Made by a program: the position numbers and the translations under genes. This document shows, in pieces, positions 8,843 to 17,169 of a stretch of DNA of 64,000 bases (its first letter is position 1; each line of letters opens with the position of its first letter). The stretch covers positions 682,001 to 746,000 of the forward strand of contig NZ_AP025483.1 in the NCBI RefSeq assembly GCF_024347455.1, given 5' to 3'. A model generated the notes under the pieces. It ran no database searches, had not been told where the DNA came from, and saw only the letters and a list, made by a program, of their open reading frames with translations. Source of the stretch: Vibrio echinoideorum. Its GTDB lineage: Bacteria > Pseudomonadota > Gammaproteobacteria > Enterobacterales > Vibrionaceae.

Positions 8843-9337
8843 ATGAAATCTATTTCAAGAGGTTCGGAGCGTAGTCGTTATCGAAACGGCTTTAAATCTA
8901 AAATAAAAGGCATCGCTATTATCGAGTTTACGATCGTGGTGAGTCTGTTTTTTGCGCTTTTTTTAACGGTTGTTGATCTTGGTATATACGGGTTTGTTAA
9001 ATTGACCATGCAACATTCGGCAAGAGAGGGTGCAAGATATGCCATCACTGGTCGTTCTGATCTGGATCCTGATGCATCGAGTGACCGCGAAGCCGCTATA
9101 TTAGAAAAAATCTCGCAATCTTCGAGTGGCTTGCTCGACAAAGTGATGGATGTCCAAAACATACGTGTTGAAGATGTTTACGGCAACGCTGTTACCGGGT
9201 TTGGTGGTTCAGGGGACATTATTTCTATTCATCTTGATTGCGAGTGGCCATCTGTAAACCCCTATATGTATGTTTTGCTCGATGACGGGAAGTTTAAATT
9301 TACCGTTAGCGCAGCAATGAAAAACGAAGCGTTTTAG
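8843..9337 (+). CDS. tadE: TadE-like pilus pseudopilin
   Basis: A 164-residue protein with a short basic N-terminus, then GIAIIEFTIVVSLFFALFL (about 23-41) and REGARYAITGRSDLD, the TadE/TadG N-terminal signature (glycine and Glu before a hydrophobic segment). Family knowledge: TadE and TadF are pseudopilins processed by the prepilin peptidase TadV and needed for Flp pilus assembly. First of three tad genes on this strand; the next starts 10 bp on. A GGTGGGGG stretch upstream serves as ribosome site. These genes usually close the tad operon; here they are a separate block upstream of it. Confidence 0.85.
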   Translation: MKSISRGSERSRYRNGFKSKIKGIAIIEFTIVVSLFFALFLTVVDLGIYGFVKLTMQHSAREGARYAITGRSDLDPDASSDREAAILEKISQSSSGLLDKVMDVQNIRVEDVYGNAVTGFGGSGDIISIHLDCEWPSVNPYMYVLLDDGKFKFTVSAAMKNEAF

Positions 9338-9347
9338 GGAGGACAGG

Positions 9348-9905
9348 ATGTTTCCTTTTAAGATAAAAAAAGCCGCTGAGAAAGGGTTTGCGGCAATCGA
9401 AATGACGTTAATAGCACCATTGTTTATGTTGCTTATTGTTGCGGCTGTCGATATCACGCACCTCATTCAAGCCAACCACATCATTATTAGTATAAGTCGA
9501 GAAGGTGGAAATATTATTTCTCGAAGTAATACTGACACCCCCCAAGAAGTGATGGACATCATCGCTACGACATCGGGAACATTGGATTTGACGCAAGACG
9601 GTGTCATTTACATCACCGAGGTCGTTGGGCAAGAAGATGCTTCGCCCTACATTAAAAGCCAATACCGATGGAATCAACACGGGCTGAGTAAAAATAGTGC
9701 TATTTGGTCGAGCTGCAGTAATTGGGCAAATGATGGGGAGTGTTCTGATGTGGATGCTGATGACCCTCCACTCATTAACAATTTAGCCGTTGCGCTTGAT
9801 GATGGAGAGATTGTGTACAGCGTAGAAGTATTCTATGACTATTCGCCGATTTTTAGTCGAGTATTCGATGAGGAATATATTCTGAGCGACACAACATATA
9901 TGTAA
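9348..9905 (+). CDS. tadF: TadF-like pilus pseudopilin
   Basis: A 185-residue protein with an N-terminal KGFAAIEMTLIAPLFMLLIV (12-31), the pseudopilin-type Glu plus hydrophobic helix, followed by ISREGGNIISRS. By order (second of three) and size it takes the TadF place, although TadE-type proteins are hard to tell apart without an alignment. A GGGAGG ribosome site overlaps the end of tadE. It lies 11 bp before the TadG-like gene, so the three are cotranscribed. Confidence 0.8.
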   Translation: MFPFKIKKAAEKGFAAIEMTLIAPLFMLLIVAAVDITHLIQANHIIISISREGGNIISRSNTDTPQEVMDIIATTSGTLDLTQDGVIYITEVVGQEDASPYIKSQYRWNQHGLSKNSAIWSSCSNWANDGECSDVDADDPPLINNLAVALDDGEIVYSVEVFYDYSPIFSRVFDEEYILSDTTYM

Positions 9906-9916
9906 GGAAGGTTAAA

Positions 9917-11299
9917 ATGGATAAGGGAACCCCAATCAAATATCGTTACAGTCGTGGGTTAGTGGCTTTGATGTCAGTCATCGCACTGCCTTTTATTCTG
10001 TTAGTTGTCGGGCTTTCTGTTGATGCTGGACGAGCTTATATTGTTAAGTCTAAATTATTTGCAGCAGTTGATGCTGCCAGTATTGCCGCTGCAAGAGCGG
10101 TTGCCAATGGCGAAGATGCAGGGCGTGCCGCCGCTCAAAAATATTTTGCCGCAAATATCCCGGCCGACTTTTATTCAGCAACACCTAGCTTGGGCGCAGT
10201 CAATTTCTCCTATGATTCATTCGGTAATATTTCGATTGATATTTCAGCTACGGCACAAGTACCCACGCTCTTTTTACCCTTGATTGGGTTAGATACATTC
10301 AATCCTGGAGTGTCTGCGCAATCTATTCGTCGCCCAGTAGATTTAGTGTTAGTGATTGATAACACCACTTCTTTGAGGCTCGGCAGCATAGGTGACGTGA
10401 CACAAGACGTCATCGACAGGTCTAAGTCATTCGTTGAAAACTTTCACGAAGGATTTGATCGGGTTTCATTGGTTAAATTTGCTTTCGGAGCCGAGGTTCC
10501 GGTGGGGTTCAATGCGACTCGCGGCCATAGTCGAAGTACCATTAAATCGGAGATAGACAGTTTTAATTTTGGTAGTACGTCTAATGCACAATATACCAAT
10601 GCATCGGAGGGGATCTATCGAGCTTTAAATGAGCTAAGAACGGTTACTGATCCTGCTAACTTAAAAGTGATCGTGTTCTTTACTGATGGGGCTCCAAATA
10701 CTTTTGCTACGACATTCGATTTTGAAGGTGGGGGATCCCATACCGGTTCCATTCGCTCAAGTGATGGTAACAGTGGTACGCCGAGAGGGCTTTGGAGGCA
10801 TGACTCTATCGCAACCACTTTATCGGGTGGGTATGAAGGGCGTGACATTGATGATTATATTAGTGAGATGCCGGACTATTATACGGCTCATGATTCGAGT
10901 GCCACTGAGTTTAATATATTGAATCCGACTCATTCAGTACGCCCGGTAGCGCAATATGACCCTGATAGCCATTCAGCAAATGATCTATATACCAGAGTGA
11001 ATCGTGTAGCACGTAATTTAGTGGAAGACATTGCTGAAGCCGCGAGAGGGGAAGATATTTACGTCTTTACCTTGGGGTTAGGTTCATCATTAACATCGGC
11101 AACCGGGCCTGATAGTGAGTTTGGAGAAGACTTACTGTTACGAATGGCAAATTCTAGTGCGCTTTTGGATGATCCTGATTTAAGTGCGGATTATGATCCT
11201 GCTCAACTAGAAGGTGTGTATTGCCATGCCATCGATGAGGAGGCGTTAGGCCCTTGTTTCGATGAGATGTTGGACGTGATTATACGTTTAACCTTGTAG
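9917..11299 (+). CDS. tadG: TadG-like pilus protein with von Willebrand A domain
   Basis: A 460-residue protein. The N-terminal segment (GLVALMSVIALPFILLVVGL, 14-33) and DAGRAYIVKSKLFAAVDAAS (37-56) are the Flp/TadG membrane anchor. A von Willebrand factor A domain follows, with an altered MIDAS motif DNTTS (148-152) in place of DxSxS and a later FFTDGAPN strand. Family knowledge: TadG is an envelope protein of the Flp pilus machine; vWA domains bind metal and protein partners. An AAGGAAGG ribosome site precedes the start. The gene ends the tadEFG block and meets the convergent ligase gene. Confidence 0.85.
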   Translation: MDKGTPIKYRYSRGLVALMSVIALPFILLVVGLSVDAGRAYIVKSKLFAAVDAASIAAARAVANGEDAGRAAAQKYFAANIPADFYSATPSLGAVNFSYDSFGNISIDISATAQVPTLFLPLIGLDTFNPGVSAQSIRRPVDLVLVIDNTTSLRLGSIGDVTQDVIDRSKSFVENFHEGFDRVSLVKFAFGAEVPVGFNATRGHSRSTIKSEIDSFNFGSTSNAQYTNASEGIYRALNELRTVTDPANLKVIVFFTDGAPNTFATTFDFEGGGSHTGSIRSSDGNSGTPRGLWRHDSIATTLSGGYEGRDIDDYISEMPDYYTAHDSSATEFNILNPTHSVRPVAQYDPDSHSANDLYTRVNRVARNLVEDIAEAARGEDIYVFTLGLGSSLTSATGPDSEFGEDLLLRMANSSALLDDPDLSADYDPAQLEGVYCHAIDEEALGPCFDEMLDVIIRLTL

Positions 11300-11368
11300 C
11301 GTTATTTTGGGTTGTATCTTTTGAATATTGAGCACACAGACTGTTGATAAGAAGTAGAACAAAATATA

Positions 11369-11394
11369 AAGAGGGAACTTTTCAGCTCCCTCTT
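11369..11394. terminator. Two-way terminator between tadG and the acyl-CoA ligase
   Basis: An 8-bp stem AAGAGGGA / TCCCTCTT lies between convergent genes. T-rich sequence follows on the minus strand and weaker T-rich sequence on the plus strand. Confidence 0.6.
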
Positions 11395-11442
11395 AGTTCT
11401 GTCTGTTATTTTAGCGCTAACCGGGGTGGTTAGGCTTAATGG

Positions 11443-13131
11443 TTACTCTTCCCAAACCACCAATTTATCTTTCGGCCAGTTATGACCGACTTCGTGATAT
11501 TTTTGCTCAAGGATATGTCGTTTGATCTTAAGCGTTGGTGTTAACACGCCATTCTCAATACTCCACGGTTCCTTAATCATTAATACGCCTTTGATCTTCT
11601 CGTGTGAGGCGAGTTGTTCGTTCATCTTCTCGATAACACGCTTGGTCGTTTTCTCATAACGAGCTCGATCAAAGTTAGGGAAGTCATGGGGTACAACAAG
11701 CAGGATAGGGCCTGGCAAGCCTAAGCCTATCAAACACATCATTTCTACGCGGCTGTATTCAAAGAGTTTGTTCTCGATTGGAACGGGAGCAACAAACTTA
11801 CCTTTAGCTGTTTTAAAGGTGTCTTTCTTACGTCCACGAATCGTTAAGTAGCCTTCGCTGTCAATATCACCAATATCACCCGTATGTAGCCAACCCTCTG
11901 AGTCAAAAGACTCTTGAGTCGCAATGTCATTTTTGTAATAACCAGAGAACATGCCTTTGCTTCGAACTAAAATTTCTTCGTCTTCTGCAATTTTGAGTTC
12001 GATGCCTGGACCTGCATTACCCACCGTACCAATTTTGTCTGATCTAAACGGGTGGTTAATCGTGCTGTAGGCGAAAGACTCTGTCATCCCCCAAGCCTCG
12101 GTAATGTGTAAACCAACGCTTTCATACCATGCGAGTAAAGCCGGTGATACAGGCGCTGAACCACAACCAAGAACACGAGCTTGGTCTAAACCCAGACCAT
12201 CAGCCAGTTTCTTCTTAATGATGTTATTCACAAATGGAATTTTAAGTAAGAAGTTCAGTTTTTTCTGTGGCAGCTTATCCTGAATTCGTTGTTGGAATAG
12301 AGTCCATAAGCGAGGAACTGAAATAAACAAAGTTGGACGGTGCATTTTCACATCGTCAATAAACGTGTCTAAAGATTCAGGGAAAGCCGTAACTACCCCA
12401 CCCATTACTGATGAACCAAAGATGTAAACGCGCTCTGTAATATGGGCAAGTGGTAGATAAGAGAATAGGCGATCGCCTGGTTGGATACCAATATGGTCGA
12501 TCAACCGATGAACTGACCAAGTAAAGGCACCATACGTGAGCATTGCGCCTTTCGGTAAACCAGAAGTACCAGATGTATACACAAGCGACATCAGCTTATC
12601 ATCGTGATGCTGAGGTCGTTTGGTTGAGGGTTCGTGTGTCTCGATAAGCTGCTCAAAAGTGTGTTGGCACTTAGCGGCAGTATCGTAGGGCAGTGAGATA
12701 CTGACTAGACTCGGGTTATCATCGAGTACTTTTTGAGTGGCCTTAGGATCGTCAAGCTTGCCTGCAATCACAATTTTACTTTCACTGTGTTCAATACAGT
12801 ATTGAATGGTGTCTGCTCCAGCTGTTGGAAAGATTGGGACGCTGACAAAATCTCCTAACATCATGGCAAGATCGCAGATAAACCACTCTGCACAGTTTTT
12901 TGAAACGAGAGCGACTCTATCGCCGGGTTGGGCTCCGAGTCCTTCTAATGCTGACGCCAGTTTTAGTGCTTTGTCGGCCACTTCTTTGTAAGTGAATTCA
13001 ACAAATTGGCGGTTAATTATTTGTTTTAAATAGACTTCATCTGGGCGTTCTTCTGCCCATTTTAAAATCATGTCATTGGGTGTAGAGAGAGCTGTTGCTT
13101 TTTCTTGGCTAAACTCGTTAGGCTGAATCAT
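11443..13131 (-). CDS. AMP-binding long-chain acyl-CoA synthetase-type ligase
   Basis: A 562-residue ANL-superfamily adenylating enzyme, expected to activate a fatty acid with ATP and join it to CoA. Visible motifs are the phosphate loop YTSGTSGLPKGAML (about 189-202), the adenine motif AWGMTES, the hinge region GWLHTGDIG, and GRKKDTFKTAKGKFVAP near the C-terminal catalytic Lys. The sequence resembles the long-chain FadD15/FAA branch rather than E. coli FadD. The start has GGAG 7 bases upstream. It lies on the opposite strand between the two tad blocks; a link to pilus function is not shown. Confidence 0.88.
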   Translation of the reverse strand: MIQPNEFSQEKATALSTPNDMILKWAEERPDEVYLKQIINRQFVEFTYKEVADKALKLASALEGLGAQPGDRVALVSKNCAEWFICDLAMMLGDFVSVPIFPTAGADTIQYCIEHSESKIVIAGKLDDPKATQKVLDDNPSLVSISLPYDTAAKCQHTFEQLIETHEPSTKRPQHHDDKLMSLVYTSGTSGLPKGAMLTYGAFTWSVHRLIDHIGIQPGDRLFSYLPLAHITERVYIFGSSVMGGVVTAFPESLDTFIDDVKMHRPTLFISVPRLWTLFQQRIQDKLPQKKLNFLLKIPFVNNIIKKKLADGLGLDQARVLGCGSAPVSPALLAWYESVGLHITEAWGMTESFAYSTINHPFRSDKIGTVGNAGPGIELKIAEDEEILVRSKGMFSGYYKNDIATQESFDSEGWLHTGDIGDIDSEGYLTIRGRKKDTFKTAKGKFVAPVPIENKLFEYSRVEMMCLIGLGLPGPILLVVPHDFPNFDRARYEKTTKRVIEKMNEQLASHEKIKGVLMIKEPWSIENGVLTPTLKIKRHILEQKYHEVGHNWPKDKLVVWEE

Positions 13132-13214
13132 TGTCTAACTCCATGTTTTTCGCTAAGTTATTTTTGTTAAGATCATGTTAAATGTACCATGATTTTTTAT
13201 TTTAGGGAGTAAAA

Positions 13215-13958
13215 TTAGCGTTTTCTGTTATCCGTGCAGGCACGTCTGTAACTTGCGGGGGTAACTCCAGTCCTTTTCTTAAAGATTCTTGAAAAATACG
13301 ACACATCCTTGTATCCACATAGGTAAGAAATAACAGCGATTTTTGATTCGGTATCGGCTTCGATTAACTTTTTGGCTAAAAGGATTCGTTTATCGCACAC
13401 AAAATCCCTGAAGCTTACCCCAAAGTGTAGATGAAACTTTTTAGAAAAATAGGTAGTAGAACAGTGACATTTTTCTGCAATTTCAGTTTCTCTGATCTCT
13501 TTGTTTATGTTGTCCATAACAAAGTTAACGACTTCAGAGGTAAACAACTTTGCAGGTAGCTGATTATTGTTATTCGTATCTCGGTCGAGATCAAAGTGAG
13601 GCTCGAAGATATGTTGGGTTTTACGCTGCAGTTCTTCGAACTTACTGGTCAGATGATTACTGCTCGTTTCTATTATAAAGAATATATTCTTATGATTTCG
13701 AACGATATTAGGTATCTGACCTGAACAAATAATGACTATTCGCTTGTTCAGATTTTCGCAAATAGACAGTGCCATTGTAAGTAGTTGAAGCTCATCCGTT
13801 CGATTCAATATATAGAATACTAACCTTACATCTAAGTTACTGATTATAGATATATCCTGTTTATAGTTCTCAATAGGGAAGTAATGACGAATTTTATTGG
13901 TAATAACTGAGTTGAAATCACTGTCTATATCAGAAAGTAGTGGTGTTATTATTTCCAT
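13215..13958 (-). CDS. AraC-family regulator beside the flp operon
   Basis: The C-terminal ~100 residues of this 247-residue protein are a two-helix-turn-helix AraC/XylS domain: EIAEKCHCSTTYFSKKFHL, then ISYLCGYKDVSYFSRIFKKR and TGVTPASYRR. The N-terminal ~125 residues show alternating strands and helices like a receiver domain (strands near 1-9, 34-42, 47-53, 72-77, 91-96), but I see no phospho-acceptor Asp at the expected strand end (FYILNRTDE). I therefore suspect a pseudo-receiver (inference). The gene is divergent from the flp operon, which makes that operon its likely target. Confidence 0.8.
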   Translation of the reverse strand: MEIITPLLSDIDSDFNSVITNKIRHYFPIENYKQDISIISNLDVRLVFYILNRTDELQLLTMALSICENLNKRIVIICSGQIPNIVRNHKNIFFIIETSSNHLTSKFEELQRKTQHIFEPHFDLDRDTNNNNQLPAKLFTSEVVNFVMDNINKEIRETEIAEKCHCSTTYFSKKFHLHFGVSFRDFVCDKRILLAKKLIEADTESKIAVISYLCGYKDVSYFSRIFKKRTGVTPASYRRACTDNRKR

Positions 13959-14106
13959 AGTTATTGAACCTGTATCATATCAAAATAAACAGTAAGAAAT
14001 ATATATCAAAATGGCATCTATTAAATAGATTAGAAGTACAACAAAAAAGTGCAAGTAAATAGCAAGAAAATCCTAACCTAATATATTGTTCAGCTCTAGA
14101 TTTAGT

Positions 14107-14128
14107 TTACAGGTAAATAAACCTGTAA
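14107..14128. promoter_or_regulatory. Inverted repeat in the flp leader
   Basis: TTACAGGT (14107-14114) and ACCTGTAA (14121-14128) form perfect 8-bp arms around a 6-bp A/T spacer, 22 bp upstream of the first flp start and just before its AAGGAGAG ribosome site. It could be a regulator site for the divergent AraC protein or a leader hairpin. Confidence 0.45.
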
Positions 14129-14150
14129 TGTAAATCAAGGAGAGATTCTC

Positions 14151-14330
14151 ATGAGTAAGTTTTTGAAAAATTGTAAAGAATTCATGAATGATGAAGAAGG
14201 TCTTACGGTTATTGAATATGTTATTGGCGCAGCCATGCTTGTTCTTGGGCTAACCACAATATTTACTGGGATTGGTACAGCGCTATCAACGAAACTAAGT
14301 ACTATTGTTGATCAAATTAGTACTTCATAA
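14151..14330 (+). CDS. flp: Flp pilin 1
   Basis: A 59-residue prepilin, missed by gene callers with a 60-residue cutoff. It has a basic leader, then the Flp cleavage and assembly motif EEG-LTVIEYVIGAA (residues 16-29), in which TadV is expected to cut after the Gly, and a hydrophobic helix. Family knowledge: Flp is the major subunit of the adhesive type IVc pilus. A strong AAGGAGAG ribosome site precedes the ATG. It is the first gene of the main tad operon and 12 bp upstream of a second pilin. Confidence 0.93.
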   Translation: MSKFLKNCKEFMNDEEGLTVIEYVIGAAMLVLGLTTIFTGIGTALSTKLSTIVDQISTS

Positions 14331-14342
14331 GAGCTAACGGTA

Positions 14343-14495
14343 ATGAACCTTAAAAGGGTGGGGTATCAGAAAGGGTTGACTACGGTCGAGTATGTTATTG
14401 GAGCTGCTTCACTTGTCATTCTCGCTTGGTTAATATTTTCTGGAATAGCGACGGCTCTAATCAGTAAGTTTCTTTCTATCGTGGCGGGTATCTAA
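14343..14495 (+). CDS. Flp pilin 2 (short)
   Basis: A 50-residue prepilin with a 10-residue leader and the motif QKG-LTTVEYVIGAA (about 9-22), followed by a hydrophobic helix and a very short tail. The shared TVEYVIGAA-type core shows it is a paralogue of the pilin just upstream. It may be a minor subunit or a tip/base pilin. Ribosome site is weak, so translation may be coupled. It lies 4 bp before the peptidase gene. Confidence 0.88.
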   Translation: MNLKRVGYQKGLTTVEYVIGAASLVILAWLIFSGIATALISKFLSIVAGI

Positions 14496-14499
14496 ATTA

Positions 14500-15030
14500 A
14501 TGATAAGTGAATCTTTATTGTTTTGGGCATTGCTTATTGTTGTTTCGGTATACGATGTTGAGAAACATCGTATACCAAATAAGATACTGATTTTATTTTT
14601 ATTTTTGTACTTTTTATCTGTGTTAAATAGTGGGTTTTCTTTAGATGCATTAGTTGCTTCATTGATAGGTGCTGTAGTTCTTTTCTGTTCAGGTTTGATT
14701 TTGTATTTTCTGAGGGCCATGTCTGCAGGGGATGTGAAATTATTAGGTGTTATTGGGTTGTATATTGGGTGGGGCTCATTACTTGATGTGTCTTATTACA
14801 TACTCATCGCTGCCGGAATAATTGGAACATTATATTTACTTTATAATCGAGCCAATAATAGTGAGATAACAGTTAGACGATACTTTGAAGAAAAACTAAT
14901 GCTAGTTAGCGGGATATCTCCTGATATTAAAGGTGAACCTGTTGTGCATTCTCGTTACTCAAATAAAGTAACCATGCCATTTGCTCCTTCAGTTGTAATA
15001 GGTTTAGCGATGTACAGTTATTTTACATAG
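14500..15030 (+). CDS. tadV: Flp prepilin peptidase (TadV/CpaA, A24 aspartic protease)
   Basis: A 176-residue integral membrane protease that removes the leader of Flp and the pseudopilins. The two catalytic Asp residues are visible: D19 in VYDVEKHRIPN and D78 in SAGDVK (the GxGD-type motif). About five hydrophobic helices are present. It lacks the methyltransferase domain of PilD, as usual for TadV. The ATG starts 4 bp after the second pilin stop. Confidence 0.92.
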   Translation: MISESLLFWALLIVVSVYDVEKHRIPNKILILFLFLYFLSVLNSGFSLDALVASLIGAVVLFCSGLILYFLRAMSAGDVKLLGVIGLYIGWGSLLDVSYYILIAAGIIGTLYLLYNRANNSEITVRRYFEEKLMLVSGISPDIKGEPVVHSRYSNKVTMPFAPSVVIGLAMYSYFT

Positions 15031-15069
15031 ATCAAACTAAATCACTAGTCGATGTGTTGGAGAGGACAT

Positions 15070-16419
15070 ATGGATATGAGAGGGATACCTTCCCCGAGCA
15101 ATTTAAAGCCTCAAATATCAGCTCCAGTGGTACCGACTTCCATCGAAATGCTTGGTGTTCCTGAGGTTGTTGTTGAGAACCTATTGCTAAAGCACCTATC
15201 AGCTTACCCTAAATCTGATGTGTTAGATTTGTCTAACTATTTATGTGTTGTTACACATGTCATAGAGAATGGACTAGCCGCACTCAGAAATAAATCTCTT
15301 ATCGAAGTATTTCAACCTACTTCTGCTTTGTCTTTGGAATCGTCTTCTCATAGTCATGTCCGTTATTCCTTGTCAGAGAAAGGCTTAGAAGAAGCCGATC
15401 TTGCGTTCAAACGAGATGCTTATTTAGGTCCAGTTCCTGTTTCTCTCAAGCAATACACTGAAATTGTAGAGCAACAAGATTTAAGGGCAGAGCTTGTTAC
15501 TCGCCCTGATGTGGAAGCCGCATTGAGTGATGTTTACGGCGTACAAAAAATGATCTCGGTGTTAGGGCCTGCAATAAATTCGGGAAGGGCGCTGTTGTTG
15601 TATGGGCACGCTGGGACAGGTAAAACTTTTGTCGCGTCTCGTATCGTGAACACGCTTCATACTTCAGTTTTTATCCCTTATGCCGTTTACGCGTTAGGGA
15701 ATGTCATTAAGGTTTTCTCAGCGCAACATCATACTCCTTTAGATCGTAATGGCAGTGAGCAAACTGTTTCACTCCGAGATCAATACGATAAGCGATGGCT
15801 CAATTGTGAACGTCCTAATATCCAAGTGGGCGGAGAGCTCACCATGGATATGCTTGAGGTGAATCACTCTGAGCATAATCGCGTTTGGTTAGCACCTTTA
15901 CAAATGATGGCTAATAACGGCATTTTTGTTATTGATGATCTGGGGCGCCAACCCATGCCAGTGGATGCTTTGCTCAACCGCTGGATCGTACCAATGGAAT
16001 ACTTCTTTGATCACCTGTCATTACCGAATGGTCAACAAATCACCATGCCATTCGTTTTAACGCTCGCATTTTCTACCAATTTGAATCCTGAAAAGATCAG
16101 TGACCCAGCCTTTCTACGTCGCTTGGGCTACAAAATAGAATTCAAGCCTCTGAATCAGCAAGATTATGAAGCTCTGTGGGTGAGCGTAACTGTTGATAAA
16201 GAGATAGAACTGCAAGATGGGTTCTTTGAGCGTTTGTCTCAAATGCATACGCTGCACAAAGTACCGCTTTTCCCTTGTTTACCGAAAGACCTTGTTGGTA
16301 TTAGCAAAGACATTCTTTCGTTTGAGCAACTCCCACCCGTTATCACATTCGACATTCTAGCCATGGCATGGAAAGTCTATTTTACCTCTGATGGACACGA
16401 GGAAGAGAATAATGAATAA
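15070..16419 (+). CDS. MoxR-like AAA+ ATPase within the tad operon
   Basis: A 449-residue protein. An N-terminal part (to about 115) reads like a winged-helix module (LDLSNYLCVVTHVIENGLAA, then VRYSLSEKGLEEAD). The AAA+ core has Walker A GHAGTGKT (179-186), Walker B IFVIDDLG (285-292), sensor-1 STNLNP (335-340) and an arginine pair in FLRRLGYKI (348-356). Family knowledge: MoxR-type AAA+ proteins act as chaperones for complexes. It is not one of the core Tad proteins I know (TadA is the secretion ATPase). GGAGAGG at 15059-15065 supports ATG 15070 rather than 15052. It overlaps rcpC by 8 bp. Confidence 0.8.
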   Translation: MDMRGIPSPSNLKPQISAPVVPTSIEMLGVPEVVVENLLLKHLSAYPKSDVLDLSNYLCVVTHVIENGLAALRNKSLIEVFQPTSALSLESSSHSHVRYSLSEKGLEEADLAFKRDAYLGPVPVSLKQYTEIVEQQDLRAELVTRPDVEAALSDVYGVQKMISVLGPAINSGRALLLYGHAGTGKTFVASRIVNTLHTSVFIPYAVYALGNVIKVFSAQHHTPLDRNGSEQTVSLRDQYDKRWLNCERPNIQVGGELTMDMLEVNHSEHNRVWLAPLQMMANNGIFVIDDLGRQPMPVDALLNRWIVPMEYFFDHLSLPNGQQITMPFVLTLAFSTNLNPEKISDPAFLRRLGYKIEFKPLNQQDYEALWVSVTVDKEIELQDGFFERLSQMHTLHKVPLFPCLPKDLVGISKDILSFEQLPPVITFDILAMAWKVYFTSDGHEEENNE

Positions 16420-17161
16420 GAGTCAAGTTTTCCTACTGTTTTTATTGTCCGTAGTATTCGGTTTAGCCGCTGTATTTTTCGCTAAACAATGGATGGACAA
16501 CCAAGTTCAACCGACGATTGAAGTCGAGCAAGTTGAGCGTCATCCGGTTGTAGTGGCATCTCAAGAAATTGAAGCTGGAACCATAATTGAAGAGCAATAT
16601 TTAACAACTAAGTTGATGGAAGTCGATTGGATCAATGAAAACAACTATTCGGATAAAACAGAACTGCTCGGAAAAGTAGTCGCCAATACCATTTATGCCG
16701 GAGAGGTACTTCATAAGTTACGTTTTACTGTGCCAGGAGAAGGGTCAACACTTGCTGCTCTTATTCCTGAAAATAAACGTGCGGTAACGATACGTGTTGA
16801 TGATGTTATTGGTGTGGCTGGTTTCTTATTACCGGGGAATAAGGTTGATATTCTCAATACTGTTTCTTACGGAAAAAATTCTGCAGCGACTCAAACGGTA
16901 TTAAAAGACATTAAGGTTTTAGCCGTCGACCAAACGGCTAAAACGAAAGAAAACAGTCCGATTATCGTTCGTGCGGTAACACTTGAGATGACGCCAAAAG
17001 AGGCTGAGAAACTCCTCACGGCTAAAAGCAAAGGTAGTATTCAGCTGACCTTGAGAAATCCACATGAAGTAGAGAAAAAAGTGGTTCGTCGATATGTGCC
17101 TAGACCAAGTGTCACCATTATCAAAGGTACAGAAACATCTAGTGTGCGCGTCAAGGATTGA
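16412..17161 (+). CDS. rcpC: Flp pilus assembly protein RcpC/CpaB
   Basis: A 249-residue protein with an N-terminal membrane helix (VFLLFLLSVVFGLAAVFF), a SAF domain (VVASQEIEAGTIIEEQYL to about residue 100) and the RcpC/CpaB domain (NKRAVTIRVDDVIGVAGFLLPGNKVDIL >120). Family knowledge: it works at the secretin in the periplasm. ATG 16412 has GAGGAAGAG upstream and overlaps the preceding stop; a longer frame starts at 16391 without a ribosome site. Confidence 0.9.
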   Translation: MNKSQVFLLFLLSVVFGLAAVFFAKQWMDNQVQPTIEVEQVERHPVVVASQEIEAGTIIEEQYLTTKLMEVDWINENNYSDKTELLGKVVANTIYAGEVLHKLRFTVPGEGSTLAALIPENKRAVTIRVDDVIGVAGFLLPGNKVDILNTVSYGKNSAATQTVLKDIKVLAVDQTAKTKENSPIIVRAVTLEMTPKEAEKLLTAKSKGSIQLTLRNPHEVEKKVVRRYVPRPSVTIIKGTETSSVRVKD

Positions 17162-17169
17162 GGTGAGAT

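Noticed and set aside
14457-14720. Minus-strand ORF across the flp2-tadV junction
   Set aside because: It is antisense to two well-supported genes and has no family resemblance.
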